A DNA stretch of 53,982 nt from JBBQSU01 sp038234815. Its GTDB lineage: Bacteria; Planctomycetota; Phycisphaerae; Tepidisphaerales; Tepidisphaeraceae. Position numbers and translations under genes: made by a program. The notes under the pieces are model-generated. The model was not told the DNA's origin. It saw only the letters and a program-made list of their open reading frames with translations, and did not search any database. Location of the stretch: NCBI GenBank assembly GCA_038234815.1, contig JBBQSU010000006.1:1-53982 (forward strand), written 5' to 3'. Below are positions 19,907 to 29,224 of the stretch, one piece after another (position 1 is the first letter of the stretch; every line of letters starts with the position of its first letter).

Positions 19907-20890
19907 ATGTCACGCATTGTTGTTTTGGATGGCTACACCCTCAATCCCGGGGATTTATCATGGGACGCCCTGCGGGCCTGCGGGGCTTGCACGATCCACG
20001 ATCGCACGCCGTTCGATCAGGTGGTGGCGCGGGCGTCGGGCGCGCTGGCGGTGCTGACCAACAAGACGGTTCTTAACGCGCAGGCGCTGGAGGCATTGCC
20101 GGATCTGCGCTACATCGGTGTGCTGGCGACGGGTCATAACGTGGTGGATTCCGCCTCCGCCGGCCGGCTCGGCATGACGGTGACCAATGTGCCCGGCTAT
20201 AGCACCGCATCGGTGGCGCAGGTGGTGTTCGCGCTGATTTTGGAACTAACCCACCATGCCGGCGATCACAGCCGAAGCGTTCATTCGGGCCGGTGGGCGG
20301 CGTCAGCTGATTTTGCATTCTGGGACACGCCATTAGTCGAACTAGCAGGGTTGACGCTTGGTATCGTCGGTTACGGTGCGATCGGGCATGCCGTGGCGAC
20401 CATCGCCAGGGCATTCGGAATGAACGTGATGGTCCACACGCGATCGCCCCAGGTGGGCGGGCAAAATCCGGTACAATTTGTATCGCTTGATGAATTGCTT
20501 GGCCAAGCCGACGTGGTGTCGCTTCATTGTCCGCTCACACCGGCCACCAATGGTCTGATGAACGCGGCGCGACTGGCGAAAATGAAGCGCAGCGCGTTCC
20601 TCATTAACACCGCCCGCGGGCCGCTCGTGGATGAAGGCGCGCTGGCGGCGGCATTAGAGGCCGGGGCCATCGCTGGCGCAGGGCTGGACGTTCTCACGAC
20701 CGAACCCCCGCGCGACGGCACTCCGCTCATCGGCGCCCCCAACTGCGTGATAACCCCGCACTTTGCCTGGGCCTCGCAGGCCGCACGGAAGCGACTGATG
20801 ACAACCGCCATCGAAAACCTGCTCGGCTTCCTTTCAGGTCAGCCTAAAAACGTCATCAACTGCGCAACGCTAAAAAATCCGCGGACATAA
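19907..20890 (+). CDS. D-2-hydroxyacid dehydrogenase (glycerate/hydroxypyruvate reductase-like)
   Basis: NAD(P)-dependent oxidoreductase of 327 residues. The nucleotide-binding motif is GYGAIG (155-160). The three catalytic residues of the family are visible: Arg in NTARGPLVDEGAL, Glu in DVLTTEPP and His in TPHFAWAS. The sequence is closest in style to glycerate dehydrogenases (HprA), which reduce hydroxypyruvate; phosphoglycerate dehydrogenase is less likely because there is no C-terminal ACT domain. ATG 19907 was chosen because GGAGG lies at 19896-19900. It follows ndvB by 58 bp on the same strand, but a functional link is not evident. Confidence 0.9.
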   Translation: MSRIVVLDGYTLNPGDLSWDALRACGACTIHDRTPFDQVVARASGALAVLTNKTVLNAQALEALPDLRYIGVLATGHNVVDSASAGRLGMTVTNVPGYSTASVAQVVFALILELTHHAGDHSRSVHSGRWAASADFAFWDTPLVELAGLTLGIVGYGAIGHAVATIARAFGMNVMVHTRSPQVGGQNPVQFVSLDELLGQADVVSLHCPLTPATNGLMNAARLAKMKRSAFLINTARGPLVDEGALAAALEAGAIAGAGLDVLTTEPPRDGTPLIGAPNCVITPHFAWASQAARKRLMTTAIENLLGFLSGQPKNVINCATLKNPRT

Positions 20891-20937
20891 GATAGTGTCG
20901 CGTGCGTGCCGAAAGCACTACTTGAATCAGAGACAGC

Positions 20938-22092
20938 TCAGGCGATATAGCTCTTTTTCTTGCGTCCGCTCAGATAGCTTTCCATCATGCAAGACGCCAG
21001 TTCCCCGCTGCTGGTGTAAAATGCTACGCCCTTGGTCAGCTTAGTCAGTTGATCGACAAAGCCCACCCAATCCATTCCCCAGTAATCTTCGATCAAGGCA
21101 AATGTGCTGATGCGCACGCCCTCGCGTGTGGCAAGCAGAGCTTCTTTCAGTGTTGCGACGGTACTGCGCTCGTCGGGCGGATAGAGGAGGAAAATGTAAT
21201 CACCTTCGACGTGCGCGGTTGGTTGGCCGTCGGTGATGATAAAGACCTGCTTGTTTTCTCCCGAGCGCTTGCGGAGCAGCCTGCGGGCCATCTGCAGGCC
21301 AAGTTGCAAGTTGGTGAAGTGCTGCGGCGCGCGGGCGATTTGGTCAATCGGCACGCGCAGGCGCACTCGGTCATCGTAGATGGAAACGGGTTTGGGCATG
21401 ACCAGCGGCAACATGGCCTCGGGGATGACGTTAGCCCCGCTGTAAAACCCGACGAAATCGATCGTGTCCTGCGGAAACCGGCTGCGCACCAGCGACTGCA
21501 TCGCCATAGCAACTTTCTTGGAGGACAAGAAACGTCCGTATCGCATCATCGATCCGCTTAGATCGAGCAGGACAACCGTGCTGCAACTGCTCATGCCCTG
21601 CTGCAGGTGCAGTTCAAAGTCACGCTCGTCGAATTTGATTCGCTCATGCTTGTTAGGCAGGCCGTGGTGAGCCAACGCATTGTGTATCGTTTGGTGAAGG
21701 TCCAGTTCCGAAACCGGATCGCCGTATTGATATGGCTTGGTGCCCTCTACTCTCTCTCCACCTTGGCCCGGCGTGATCTTCTCGTGACCTTCGCGCGCGC
21801 CGTCGCGGAGGTTAGCGAACACTTCCATCAGGGCCTTACGCTGCATTTTCGTTACCGCGCGCGGGGTAAGGCGGATTTTTCCTTTGCCGTCCTTGTCCAG
21901 CATTCCTTCCTGCAACAGTTGTTCAATCAGCTGGGATTGGTTTTCGTTATGGGGATTCTTCATCATTTCTTCGATGGCCTTGAGCGCGGCTTCGCCGTGC
22001 TGAAGGATGAACTGCATGAGCTGATCGAATCCGAATAGGCTCGGGTGGTCAGGAAAGCCCTCACCGTCGAACTCGCCATAGAAGTATTTCAT
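20938..22092 (-). CDS. VWA-domain protein with MIDAS motif
   Basis: Protein of 384 residues with no signal peptide or membrane segment. The N-terminal half is helical and charged (residues 20-110, EALKAIEEMMKN and similar). The C-terminal half is a von Willebrand factor A domain with a full metal-ion-dependent adhesion site: DLSGSM at 177-182 and the later FIITDGQPT. Proteins of this layout usually work with a MoxR/CbbQ-type AAA+ ATPase in metal insertion or complex remodelling, but no such ATPase is in the window. It starts 36 bp downstream of addA and is the last gene of the run hypB-addB-addA-VWA. Exact function unknown. Confidence 0.85.
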   Translation of the reverse strand: MKYFYGEFDGEGFPDHPSLFGFDQLMQFILQHGEAALKAIEEMMKNPHNENQSQLIEQLLQEGMLDKDGKGKIRLTPRAVTKMQRKALMEVFANLRDGAREGHEKITPGQGGERVEGTKPYQYGDPVSELDLHQTIHNALAHHGLPNKHERIKFDERDFELHLQQGMSSCSTVVLLDLSGSMMRYGRFLSSKKVAMAMQSLVRSRFPQDTIDFVGFYSGANVIPEAMLPLVMPKPVSIYDDRVRLRVPIDQIARAPQHFTNLQLGLQMARRLLRKRSGENKQVFIITDGQPTAHVEGDYIFLLYPPDERSTVATLKEALLATREGVRISTFALIEDYWGMDWVGFVDQLTKLTKGVAFYTSSGELASCMMESYLSGRKKKSYIA

Positions 22093-22128
22093 TACAAGGA
22101 TTGTAGTCCCGGTCAGACCGGCAAGTCG

Positions 22129-25100
22129 TCAATCGACCGCTTCGATTCGGCGGGGATGCAGGAAAACCAGATATGTAGCGGCGACACTTTGGCCGGTGAT
22201 GCGCTCGATGGCCTGTCGGTAGGCGCGCATCTGCCCGCGATAAAGCGCGATACGCTGATCCAGATGCTCTCCCGACACGCGATCCGTCTTGTAATCCACG
22301 ATGATCTGACCGGTGGCCAGCGGGATGAGCAAATCGAGGCGCCCGCGGATCAAGATCCGATCGAGCGGATCGCCTGTGTCCATTTCGCCCGCCGGCGTGA
22401 GATAGGCGATGGGAATTTCCCGCCGCAAGGCCTGCCAATGCTCTCGAATCGTCTTTCCCAAGCTCGAATCGATAAACCAAAGCAGTGCGTCTCGATCGAC
22501 AAGTTCGTCCATGCCCGGGGCCAGAATCCGCCGGACGGCCAACTGCCGAATTTGTTTTTCGATCGCCTCCGTGCCTGTGGCAGAGGGGAAGTCCAGGTGT
22601 TCGAGAGCCAGGTGCGTCGCGGTCCCGATGTCCACCCCAGCAGGGGCGAGTGACGGGCGAGCTGCGGCCAGAAATTCGGGCAGCGGAAGGCGATCGGGAT
22701 CATCGACCACTGCCACTGATTCCGCCGGCAAGACCGCGGGGGCGCCTCCCTTGCTGAGGGCAGTCACGGATTGGGTGGCGGGGACCAAAGTGAAGCGTTC
22801 AAACGGATACTTAAAACTGATTTCGTCGATTATCCGCGAGGCCAGGGCATCGGGCGCGGGCGGCGGATCAAGCGGTTCCAGCCTGCTTAGCTTCTTCTGC
22901 GATTCGTTCATCGTCGGCTGAATGACCTGCTGGCTTGTCCATGCCGCTACCTGCTCGGCTGTATATTGCGTCAGTGCAAAGAGGGGTGCGGGCATTTTTT
23001 CCGTTGCGGCCCAAACCGGACCGATCCAATCGAGCATCCGCTCGGCAGACAGGATGCTCGCCGTCGGCAGGGCAGCGGTCCAGCCGGTCCAGCGCGACCG
23101 CCATTGATCCACCCGCTTGGGTTTGACCGTCCCAAGAATCACCAGGTGCTCGCGGGCGCGGGTCATGGCGACATAAAGCACGCGGAGCTCTTCGGCCAGC
23201 GCCTGCTGCCTCAATCGCTGTTGCACCAACATGCTGGCCAGCGACGGATAGCGGACCCTGCGTTCGGTGTCGGCGACTTGGAGGCCCAGCCCCATCGCCC
23301 GGTCGGCCAGGATCGCACCTTGGGTATCTTTCAGATTGATCTTCTTGCCCATATCAGGCAGGAAAACCACCGGAAATTCCAGGCCTTTGCTGGCGTGGAT
23401 GCTCATAATCCGCACGGTGTCGTCGGCCTCGGAATCGACCGACGGGGTACCGAGATCACTTTCATTGGCAAGCTGCGACAGAAACTGCATGAACCGCGAA
23501 ACGCCTCGCTGATGAAAACCCGAAAACCTGCTTGCATGATCCTGAAGCGCCAGCAGATTAGCCAAGCGCTGCTGGCCATTGGGCAGGCCGGCTACATAAG
23601 TGGTGTACTTTGTCTCGGTATAGATCAACCGCAGGACGTCAGTGATACTGGCGTGCTGGGCGGTCTCTCGCCAGGCGTTTAGTCGATTGACAAATCCGGC
23701 CAAAGCGGCGGCTTCGGGGCCGGTTTGCTCGGCAACGTAACGGTAAACAGCAGCACTGAACGATAGCGCAGGGTAAGCCAGCCGCACGCTGGCAAAAATG
23801 TCTTCGGCATCATCAAGCTGGCCGACGGGGCTGCGCAGCGCCGCCGCCAGGGGAATGTCCTGATTCTGATTGTCCAGCAGGCTCAATATCGCCAGCACGT
23901 CACGGATTTCCTGGGCCTCGAAGAACCCCGACTTGCCCTCGTGATGCACCGGGATGCCTTCTGCGCGCAGGATCCCTGCGAATAATTCCGCCTTGAAGAG
24001 CATGGATCTCAGCAGGACCGCAAAATCACGAAATTCAATGGGCCGAAGCGTCCCCGAGCGATCGGTGACGGTTGCCTGCGGGGCACTCCGGCGCCCCATC
24101 ATCTCCATGATTCGCTCGGCCAGCAGGCGGGCCTCGCGCTGCGAGCGGTCCAGTTCGGCCTGCTCCGATTCATCGTCGCCGATGGCCTCCACTGTGTCGG
24201 GCAACAGGTGCAGTTCGATTGGCGCGCCGGTGAAAGCGCCTGTGGGGAAGGCTTGCCCTGCGTGCAGACGTTGCGTTGCATCGTAATCAATGTCCGCAGC
24301 TTCGGGAGTCATCAACCGCTCGAACATGCCGTTGATCGCTTCTAACAACGGTTTACGACTGCGGAAATTGGACTGCAAATCAATGACGTTCCCCTTTGCC
24401 GGTGTCGCTCGATAAAGCTTTTGCCTGCGAAGGAAAAGTGCCGGCTCAGCCAGTCGAAAGCGGTAGATGCTCTGCTTCACGTCGCCCACAGTGAAGAGAC
24501 TATCCTTCCGGCTCAGGCGGGAGAGGATAGCCTCTTGCAGTTCGTTAATGTCCTGGGCCTCGTCCACGAGCACATGGCGGTATCGGTCTTGATACGACCT
24601 GGCCAGGGCTGATTTTGCGTCGCCCAGTATGCTCAAGGCCAGACGCTCCAGATCGGAAAAATCGACGGCATTCTCGACGCGTTTGGCCTGTTGATATCTC
24701 TCTGAAAACGCGCGCACCAGAGACAAAAGTTCTTCGGCGGGATCGAGGATGCGATTCAGCCCCGCCTGCCACTCCGCGCATGACTGCAACGATTCTCGCC
24801 ATTTACCCTCGGTCATTTCCTTCCGCAGGGAATCGACCAGTCCTTTGGCCATTTCCTTATCCTGCACGTCGTTTTTGACGGGGGGAAGTCGATCAAATTT
24901 AAACTGCAAAATTTCAGTTAACGCATCCAGTCCGTCGGTTCGTATGGCTTCCTGGGCATGTCGGAGAATCTGTTCACATTCCGTGATCGCCATCTCGTAC
25001 GCTGGGAAACGCTTGAGGGCTTTCAGGGTGGTCCACGACGACTGGACAAGGGCAAGCAGATCATCGATCGACCGGCTGACGGATCGCGTCAGCGCCATAC

Positions 25101-25737
25101 CTAGTTCCGATTGTTCCAACGGCCCCTGTGCCGCTTGGTGAAGCCGCGACAGGGCTTGGTCCTGCCATGCCTGAGGATCAACCACGCTGGTGAGAAGGCC
25201 ATGAAGGTGCAGCACTGCGCTGCAGAGGCGATCGTCACGACCGTCGCCATAGTCATCGATGAGCCGAACGAATCGACCGTTGCCCGGCGATTCATAGCGA
25301 TCGGCAAAAAGCTGGGTGACGACCTCGCGTCGGAGCAGCTTGGCTTCGTGCTCGTCGAGCACGCCGAAATGAGGATCAAGCCCCACGCGGGTGTAGTGCT
25401 GTCGCAACACGCGCGCACAAAATCCGTGCAGCGTGCTGATTGGAGCCTGGTCGATCAGAAGCAACTGGCGCTGAAGTCGCGGGGAATCAATTTGCGCGGC
25501 ACGGACTGTCAGTGCCTGGCGGATGCGCAAGCGCATCTCCGCCGCCGCGGCTTCGGTGTAGGTGACAACGAGTAGCTCGTCGATGTCGCAGGGATTGGCC
25601 GCGTCGCACACGAGGAACGCGCATCGTTCGGCCAGCACGGATGTTTTTCCCGATCCGGCTGCGGCCGAAACGAGCACATTCTGGCCGACCGTCTTGATCG
25701 CCTGGCTTTGTTGTTCGGTCCAATCACGTTGACTCAA
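22129..25737 (-). CDS. addA: AddA helicase-nuclease subunit
   Basis: Large subunit (1202 residues) of the AddAB complex, which resects double-strand breaks and loads RecA, equivalent to RecBCD. UvrD-type helicase motifs are present: Walker A AAAGSGKT with Lys31, the DEAQD box in HVLVDEAQDINELQ, and IMSIHASKGLEFPVVFLPD. The C-terminal RecB-family nuclease domain has GRLDLLIPL and an intact IIVDYKTD with Asp1148 and Lys1150. The ATG overlaps the addB stop by 4 bp, indicating translational coupling. Confidence 0.95.
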   Translation of the reverse strand: MSQRDWTEQQSQAIKTVGQNVLVSAAAGSGKTSVLAERCAFLVCDAANPCDIDELLVVTYTEAAAAEMRLRIRQALTVRAAQIDSPRLQRQLLLIDQAPISTLHGFCARVLRQHYTRVGLDPHFGVLDEHEAKLLRREVVTQLFADRYESPGNGRFVRLIDDYGDGRDDRLCSAVLHLHGLLTSVVDPQAWQDQALSRLHQAAQGPLEQSELGMALTRSVSRSIDDLLALVQSSWTTLKALKRFPAYEMAITECEQILRHAQEAIRTDGLDALTEILQFKFDRLPPVKNDVQDKEMAKGLVDSLRKEMTEGKWRESLQSCAEWQAGLNRILDPAEELLSLVRAFSERYQQAKRVENAVDFSDLERLALSILGDAKSALARSYQDRYRHVLVDEAQDINELQEAILSRLSRKDSLFTVGDVKQSIYRFRLAEPALFLRRQKLYRATPAKGNVIDLQSNFRSRKPLLEAINGMFERLMTPEAADIDYDATQRLHAGQAFPTGAFTGAPIELHLLPDTVEAIGDDESEQAELDRSQREARLLAERIMEMMGRRSAPQATVTDRSGTLRPIEFRDFAVLLRSMLFKAELFAGILRAEGIPVHHEGKSGFFEAQEIRDVLAILSLLDNQNQDIPLAAALRSPVGQLDDAEDIFASVRLAYPALSFSAAVYRYVAEQTGPEAAALAGFVNRLNAWRETAQHASITDVLRLIYTETKYTTYVAGLPNGQQRLANLLALQDHASRFSGFHQRGVSRFMQFLSQLANESDLGTPSVDSEADDTVRIMSIHASKGLEFPVVFLPDMGKKINLKDTQGAILADRAMGLGLQVADTERRVRYPSLASMLVQQRLRQQALAEELRVLYVAMTRAREHLVILGTVKPKRVDQWRSRWTGWTAALPTASILSAERMLDWIGPVWAATEKMPAPLFALTQYTAEQVAAWTSQQVIQPTMNESQKKLSRLEPLDPPPAPDALASRIIDEISFKYPFERFTLVPATQSVTALSKGGAPAVLPAESVAVVDDPDRLPLPEFLAAARPSLAPAGVDIGTATHLALEHLDFPSATGTEAIEKQIRQLAVRRILAPGMDELVDRDALLWFIDSSLGKTIREHWQALRREIPIAYLTPAGEMDTGDPLDRILIRGRLDLLIPLATGQIIVDYKTDRVSGEHLDQRIALYRGQMRAYRQAIERITGQSVAATYLVFLHPRRIEAVD

Positions 25738-28700
25738 CTGCGCCCTCCCTTCTGGGTTTCGCTTGCTGGCTTGCGATCACTGCCGATCGATTCGTCCGGG
25801 GAGTTCATCGCGTCGGCTTTGGTGATCGGCTCAAGTCGATGATAGCGGTCCGACGACGAATCGAACCGGCAAACCGAGCGATAAGGACACCGGCTGCATG
25901 GCGAGGTGTCATTGAGCCGATAGGGGGTGACGGAAATGTCCCCGTCGAGTAGTTGGTCGGCCAGCCGCTCGATAGTGGCCTGGGCCTGCGCCAATAACCC
26001 GGCGAACATTTCCGACGCCAAAGCATCGGTTCTGCTGAGCTTGCCCAGCTCGCCGTCCTTCTTGATATACGCCGAAACCACTGCCGAATCCCCCTCGGTC
26101 AGCTCCGCATCAAACTCCGCCAGAAAGTCCCCATCAAAAGCCCCTTTCGGCTTGGGGGACAGATGGAAATCGGGATCGTTCGGATCGGGCGCGTCATTGG
26201 GGTGCTTTACGGATTCAAGCAAGCGCAACAACGTACAGTAAAAGCCCGCGACCGGTGATACGACCTTACCATCCAGTTGATTGCCATTGGCCCGAATCAC
26301 CAGCAGATATACAAGCAATTGAACGCTCAAGCCGTAGTACGCCTCGGCCCAATTCAGCGTTTTCCCCGCAAGAGTGTAGTCGATAATTGAAGCGATCCCG
26401 GACTGCGGGTTGATATCAATTCGGTCGATCCGGCCGGTAAGCTGCACCTTGCGGCCCTTGGGGGTTTGCAAAGCCAGCGGCTGCAGGCGACCGCCTTCTT
26501 GGAAATCAACTCCGAAATAGGCCGGTGAAAGTGATCCGCGCCGAGCGGTCTCAATCTGCGTGCGCAGCACCTGTTCAAGGTTTTGCTCGATCCGATCCAG
26601 CAGATATCGATTGCGCGCCGTGCTGAGCATCAATTCGTTCTTGAGTTTCGTCGCGGCCAATCCGATGTGCTGCTGGATCAGCCTGCGGGTCTGATCGGGT
26701 TGAAGCTCCCTTGGATCCATCTGCCGTGCCAGTGCATCGGCCATAACATTGTGCAGCACCCGGTGATAGATTCCGCTGAGATCGCCGCCGGTGACGTCGG
26801 ATTCCGGCCGGTCTTCAAGTTTCAAACCGAACTGCACGAAATGCTGAAACGGGCAGGCCGCGAAGGATTCGATCTCCCTTGCGGTGGTGACCAGTGGCGC
26901 GGGAAAAAGCCCAGAGGCGTTTTCCGGTGAAAGCCGCGCGGTATTGTCGTATTGCAAGGCTGACCAAACGGTCTCAAACCTTTGTGGCCGCTGCGACAGC
27001 CACTGATAGACGTTGGCGGCCGTGAGGTCGGCAGGATCGGCCCCGTGGCGAATCCACCGCAAGATCAGTCGGACGGACTGATCCATAGAGCCGGCGCAGC
27101 CCAGATCGTCACCAGACTTCTGATCGATGCGCATCAGCAAGGTTCCAGGCAGGATTCGCCGCACCTGCATCCAGAACGACGAAGGGTTCGTCGGACGACC
27201 GCTGGCGTCGGTCATAGATCGAGACAGGATGAGTCTTTCCGAGGCACGCGTGAACGCCTGATATCCAAGGAAGCGCTCGTTGAACGTCTGCCTGCGGCTG
27301 TCGTCACCGAGTTCGATCTTTTGTGATAACCAGCGAAGTTCACGGTCGGAAAACAGTCCGTCCTCCCGGCCGGCACGGGGAAAAACCGTCTCGGACAGGC
27401 CAAGGACGAACGTCGTTGAAATATCTGACGGCCGCGTGCGCGCGACGTCGCCCACCAGAAGTTCGTCAATCGCCTGCGGGGTAATCGCCAGATCGAAGCC
27501 CTCAAGCCCGCGATCCAGGATTTCGACGAACGTGGCCAGTGGAAGCGGTTCGTCGCCGAGGAGGTCGATCATTTCGGAAAAGAGGCCCGTGATCTCGGTC
27601 CACACCTGCTCGGTTTCGGCGCGCTCCTCAAGGTGGCTTGCCTGGCGGGCCAGGCGCATTCGGGCGACGAGTTGCCCGCGGACGTTGAACCCTTCGATCA
27701 ATGAGAACAGATCGACAATGATTTGCTTTACGGTCCGCGGGGCCTTGGATTGCAATCGGGTCACCGCCGTTGCCAGTCGGGCAACGAATTTCATGCGCAG
27801 GTCGTGGATGCGCTCCAAGGCGACAAGCCCGACATCGGCCGGTTCGTCCTCGCTCCCTCGGGCCAGGTGTCTTTGATAATGCCACGGATCAGGCTGCGCC
27901 CAGGCCGGGCCGGAAATCCGGTGGGCCAGCGCGTAATTCTCCAGTTCATCTGATTCTGCAAGCGTAATCCCCGCCAGGCCACAACGGATGAACTGCATTA
28001 CGCAGTCGATCGGCCAGTCATTGAGTGCAATTTGCAGAGCCGACCGGATCATTTGCACCACCGCATGATGCCCGGCCTTTCGTCGACGATCTACAAAATA
28101 CGCCAGGCGATGTTCCGGAAAGATTTCATCGATGAGATCGATGTAGTCATCGAGGTTACGCATCAGCACCGCGATGTTGCGCAGGCGCGAGCCGGACTGC
28201 AGAAGCTTGCGAACCCTGCGGGCAACGGCGTTTACTTCGGCTCGCCGATCGATCGCCTCGATCATTTCAACCCCGGCCGAATCGGCCGCGGCCGTGGGGC
28301 GCGCATCAAAAAAACGCTCCTCAATTGCGCGCAGCGCCGCCGACTGAAACTGGGGTTGTCCTTTTAAAAGGCGCGGGGGCAGCGTGCGAACGCCGGCCTT
28401 CTGCAGGCTATCATTCAGTTTTCGCAGGGTCAGTTCACTTTGGTGGAAGGGGCTGAAATCGTCGAGTGGTTGCTGGATGCGCCCGCTGGGACGGGCGGCG
28501 GGATCGAGCGTCAGAGAGATTTCCACTCGCGGGGATGTCTGGCACAGGCGGACGATCAAATCGCGCTCGTGGCTCGTGAAAGTTTGAAAGCCATCGACAA
28601 AAACGATCGATGATTTCAACGATTCGGCCTTAGCGATGGCATCGGCGATATCCTTCAATCGCCGCTGGGGATCGACCCGGTTCTGACCGAGAAAGTCCGA

Positions 28701-29210
28701 ATAGGCTTGGTAGACCAGTTGCAGATCGTGCAGCTTGTCGAGTGTGGCGTCGCCGGCGGTGCTGCGCCAGGCGAGGTCGCTAAGAAGATCGGGAATAGCG
28801 GCCGGATCGACGCCGGCCCGCTCGAAAGCGGCAAAGGTGGCGTCGAGGTCGTCGGCCAGTCCCAGCTTGGTGGCGCTGGCGGAAAAGAATTTCAGTTGTG
28901 CCTGTGTCTGGCGAAGGATGTGGCCGAGGATCATCCGCCGGCCGGACTCCGTGATCGGCATGGCCCCTGCGCCCACTTCCGCGAGCAAGTCGTGACCGAA
29001 CTGCTCGAATGAAAGGACGCGCAAGCGCGAATACCCACCGGCGGGGCTGTCGGCGGCGAGGCGTTTTTCCGATTCAAAGGTCGCTTGGCGAGGTACGAAC
29101 AACAGGATCGGATCGCCGATCGGGGCTTGCTTCAGCAGCAACTGAATTTCGGCTCGAATATAAGCCGACTTGCCGCTCCCTGCTCGCCCGAGGACAAACC
29201 GAACTGACAT
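25734..29210 (-). CDS. addB: AddB helicase-nuclease subunit
   Basis: Second subunit of AddAB, 1158 residues. The N-terminus has a P-loop, GRAGSGKS (9-16). The centre is the degenerate helicase-like region. The C-terminus is a RecB-like nuclease domain with the cysteines of the iron-sulfur staple: one in SFAACPFQHF and three in SPCSRCPYRSVC. The catalytic motif reads IIDYTLAG, with Thr946 where AddB proteins normally have the catalytic Lys (D-Y-K), so nuclease activity of this subunit may be lost or altered. It sits 14 bp downstream of hypB and overlaps addA by 4 bp. Confidence 0.93.
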   Translation of the reverse strand: MSVRFVLGRAGSGKSAYIRAEIQLLLKQAPIGDPILLFVPRQATFESEKRLAADSPAGGYSRLRVLSFEQFGHDLLAEVGAGAMPITESGRRMILGHILRQTQAQLKFFSASATKLGLADDLDATFAAFERAGVDPAAIPDLLSDLAWRSTAGDATLDKLHDLQLVYQAYSDFLGQNRVDPQRRLKDIADAIAKAESLKSSIVFVDGFQTFTSHERDLIVRLCQTSPRVEISLTLDPAARPSGRIQQPLDDFSPFHQSELTLRKLNDSLQKAGVRTLPPRLLKGQPQFQSAALRAIEERFFDARPTAAADSAGVEMIEAIDRRAEVNAVARRVRKLLQSGSRLRNIAVLMRNLDDYIDLIDEIFPEHRLAYFVDRRRKAGHHAVVQMIRSALQIALNDWPIDCVMQFIRCGLAGITLAESDELENYALAHRISGPAWAQPDPWHYQRHLARGSEDEPADVGLVALERIHDLRMKFVARLATAVTRLQSKAPRTVKQIIVDLFSLIEGFNVRGQLVARMRLARQASHLEERAETEQVWTEITGLFSEMIDLLGDEPLPLATFVEILDRGLEGFDLAITPQAIDELLVGDVARTRPSDISTTFVLGLSETVFPRAGREDGLFSDRELRWLSQKIELGDDSRRQTFNERFLGYQAFTRASERLILSRSMTDASGRPTNPSSFWMQVRRILPGTLLMRIDQKSGDDLGCAGSMDQSVRLILRWIRHGADPADLTAANVYQWLSQRPQRFETVWSALQYDNTARLSPENASGLFPAPLVTTAREIESFAACPFQHFVQFGLKLEDRPESDVTGGDLSGIYHRVLHNVMADALARQMDPRELQPDQTRRLIQQHIGLAATKLKNELMLSTARNRYLLDRIEQNLEQVLRTQIETARRGSLSPAYFGVDFQEGGRLQPLALQTPKGRKVQLTGRIDRIDINPQSGIASIIDYTLAGKTLNWAEAYYGLSVQLLVYLLVIRANGNQLDGKVVSPVAGFYCTLLRLLESVKHPNDAPDPNDPDFHLSPKPKGAFDGDFLAEFDAELTEGDSAVVSAYIKKDGELGKLSRTDALASEMFAGLLAQAQATIERLADQLLDGDISVTPYRLNDTSPCSRCPYRSVCRFDSSSDRYHRLEPITKADAMNSPDESIGSDRKPASETQKGGRS

Positions 29211-29224
29211 GCCATCCCCTTTGA

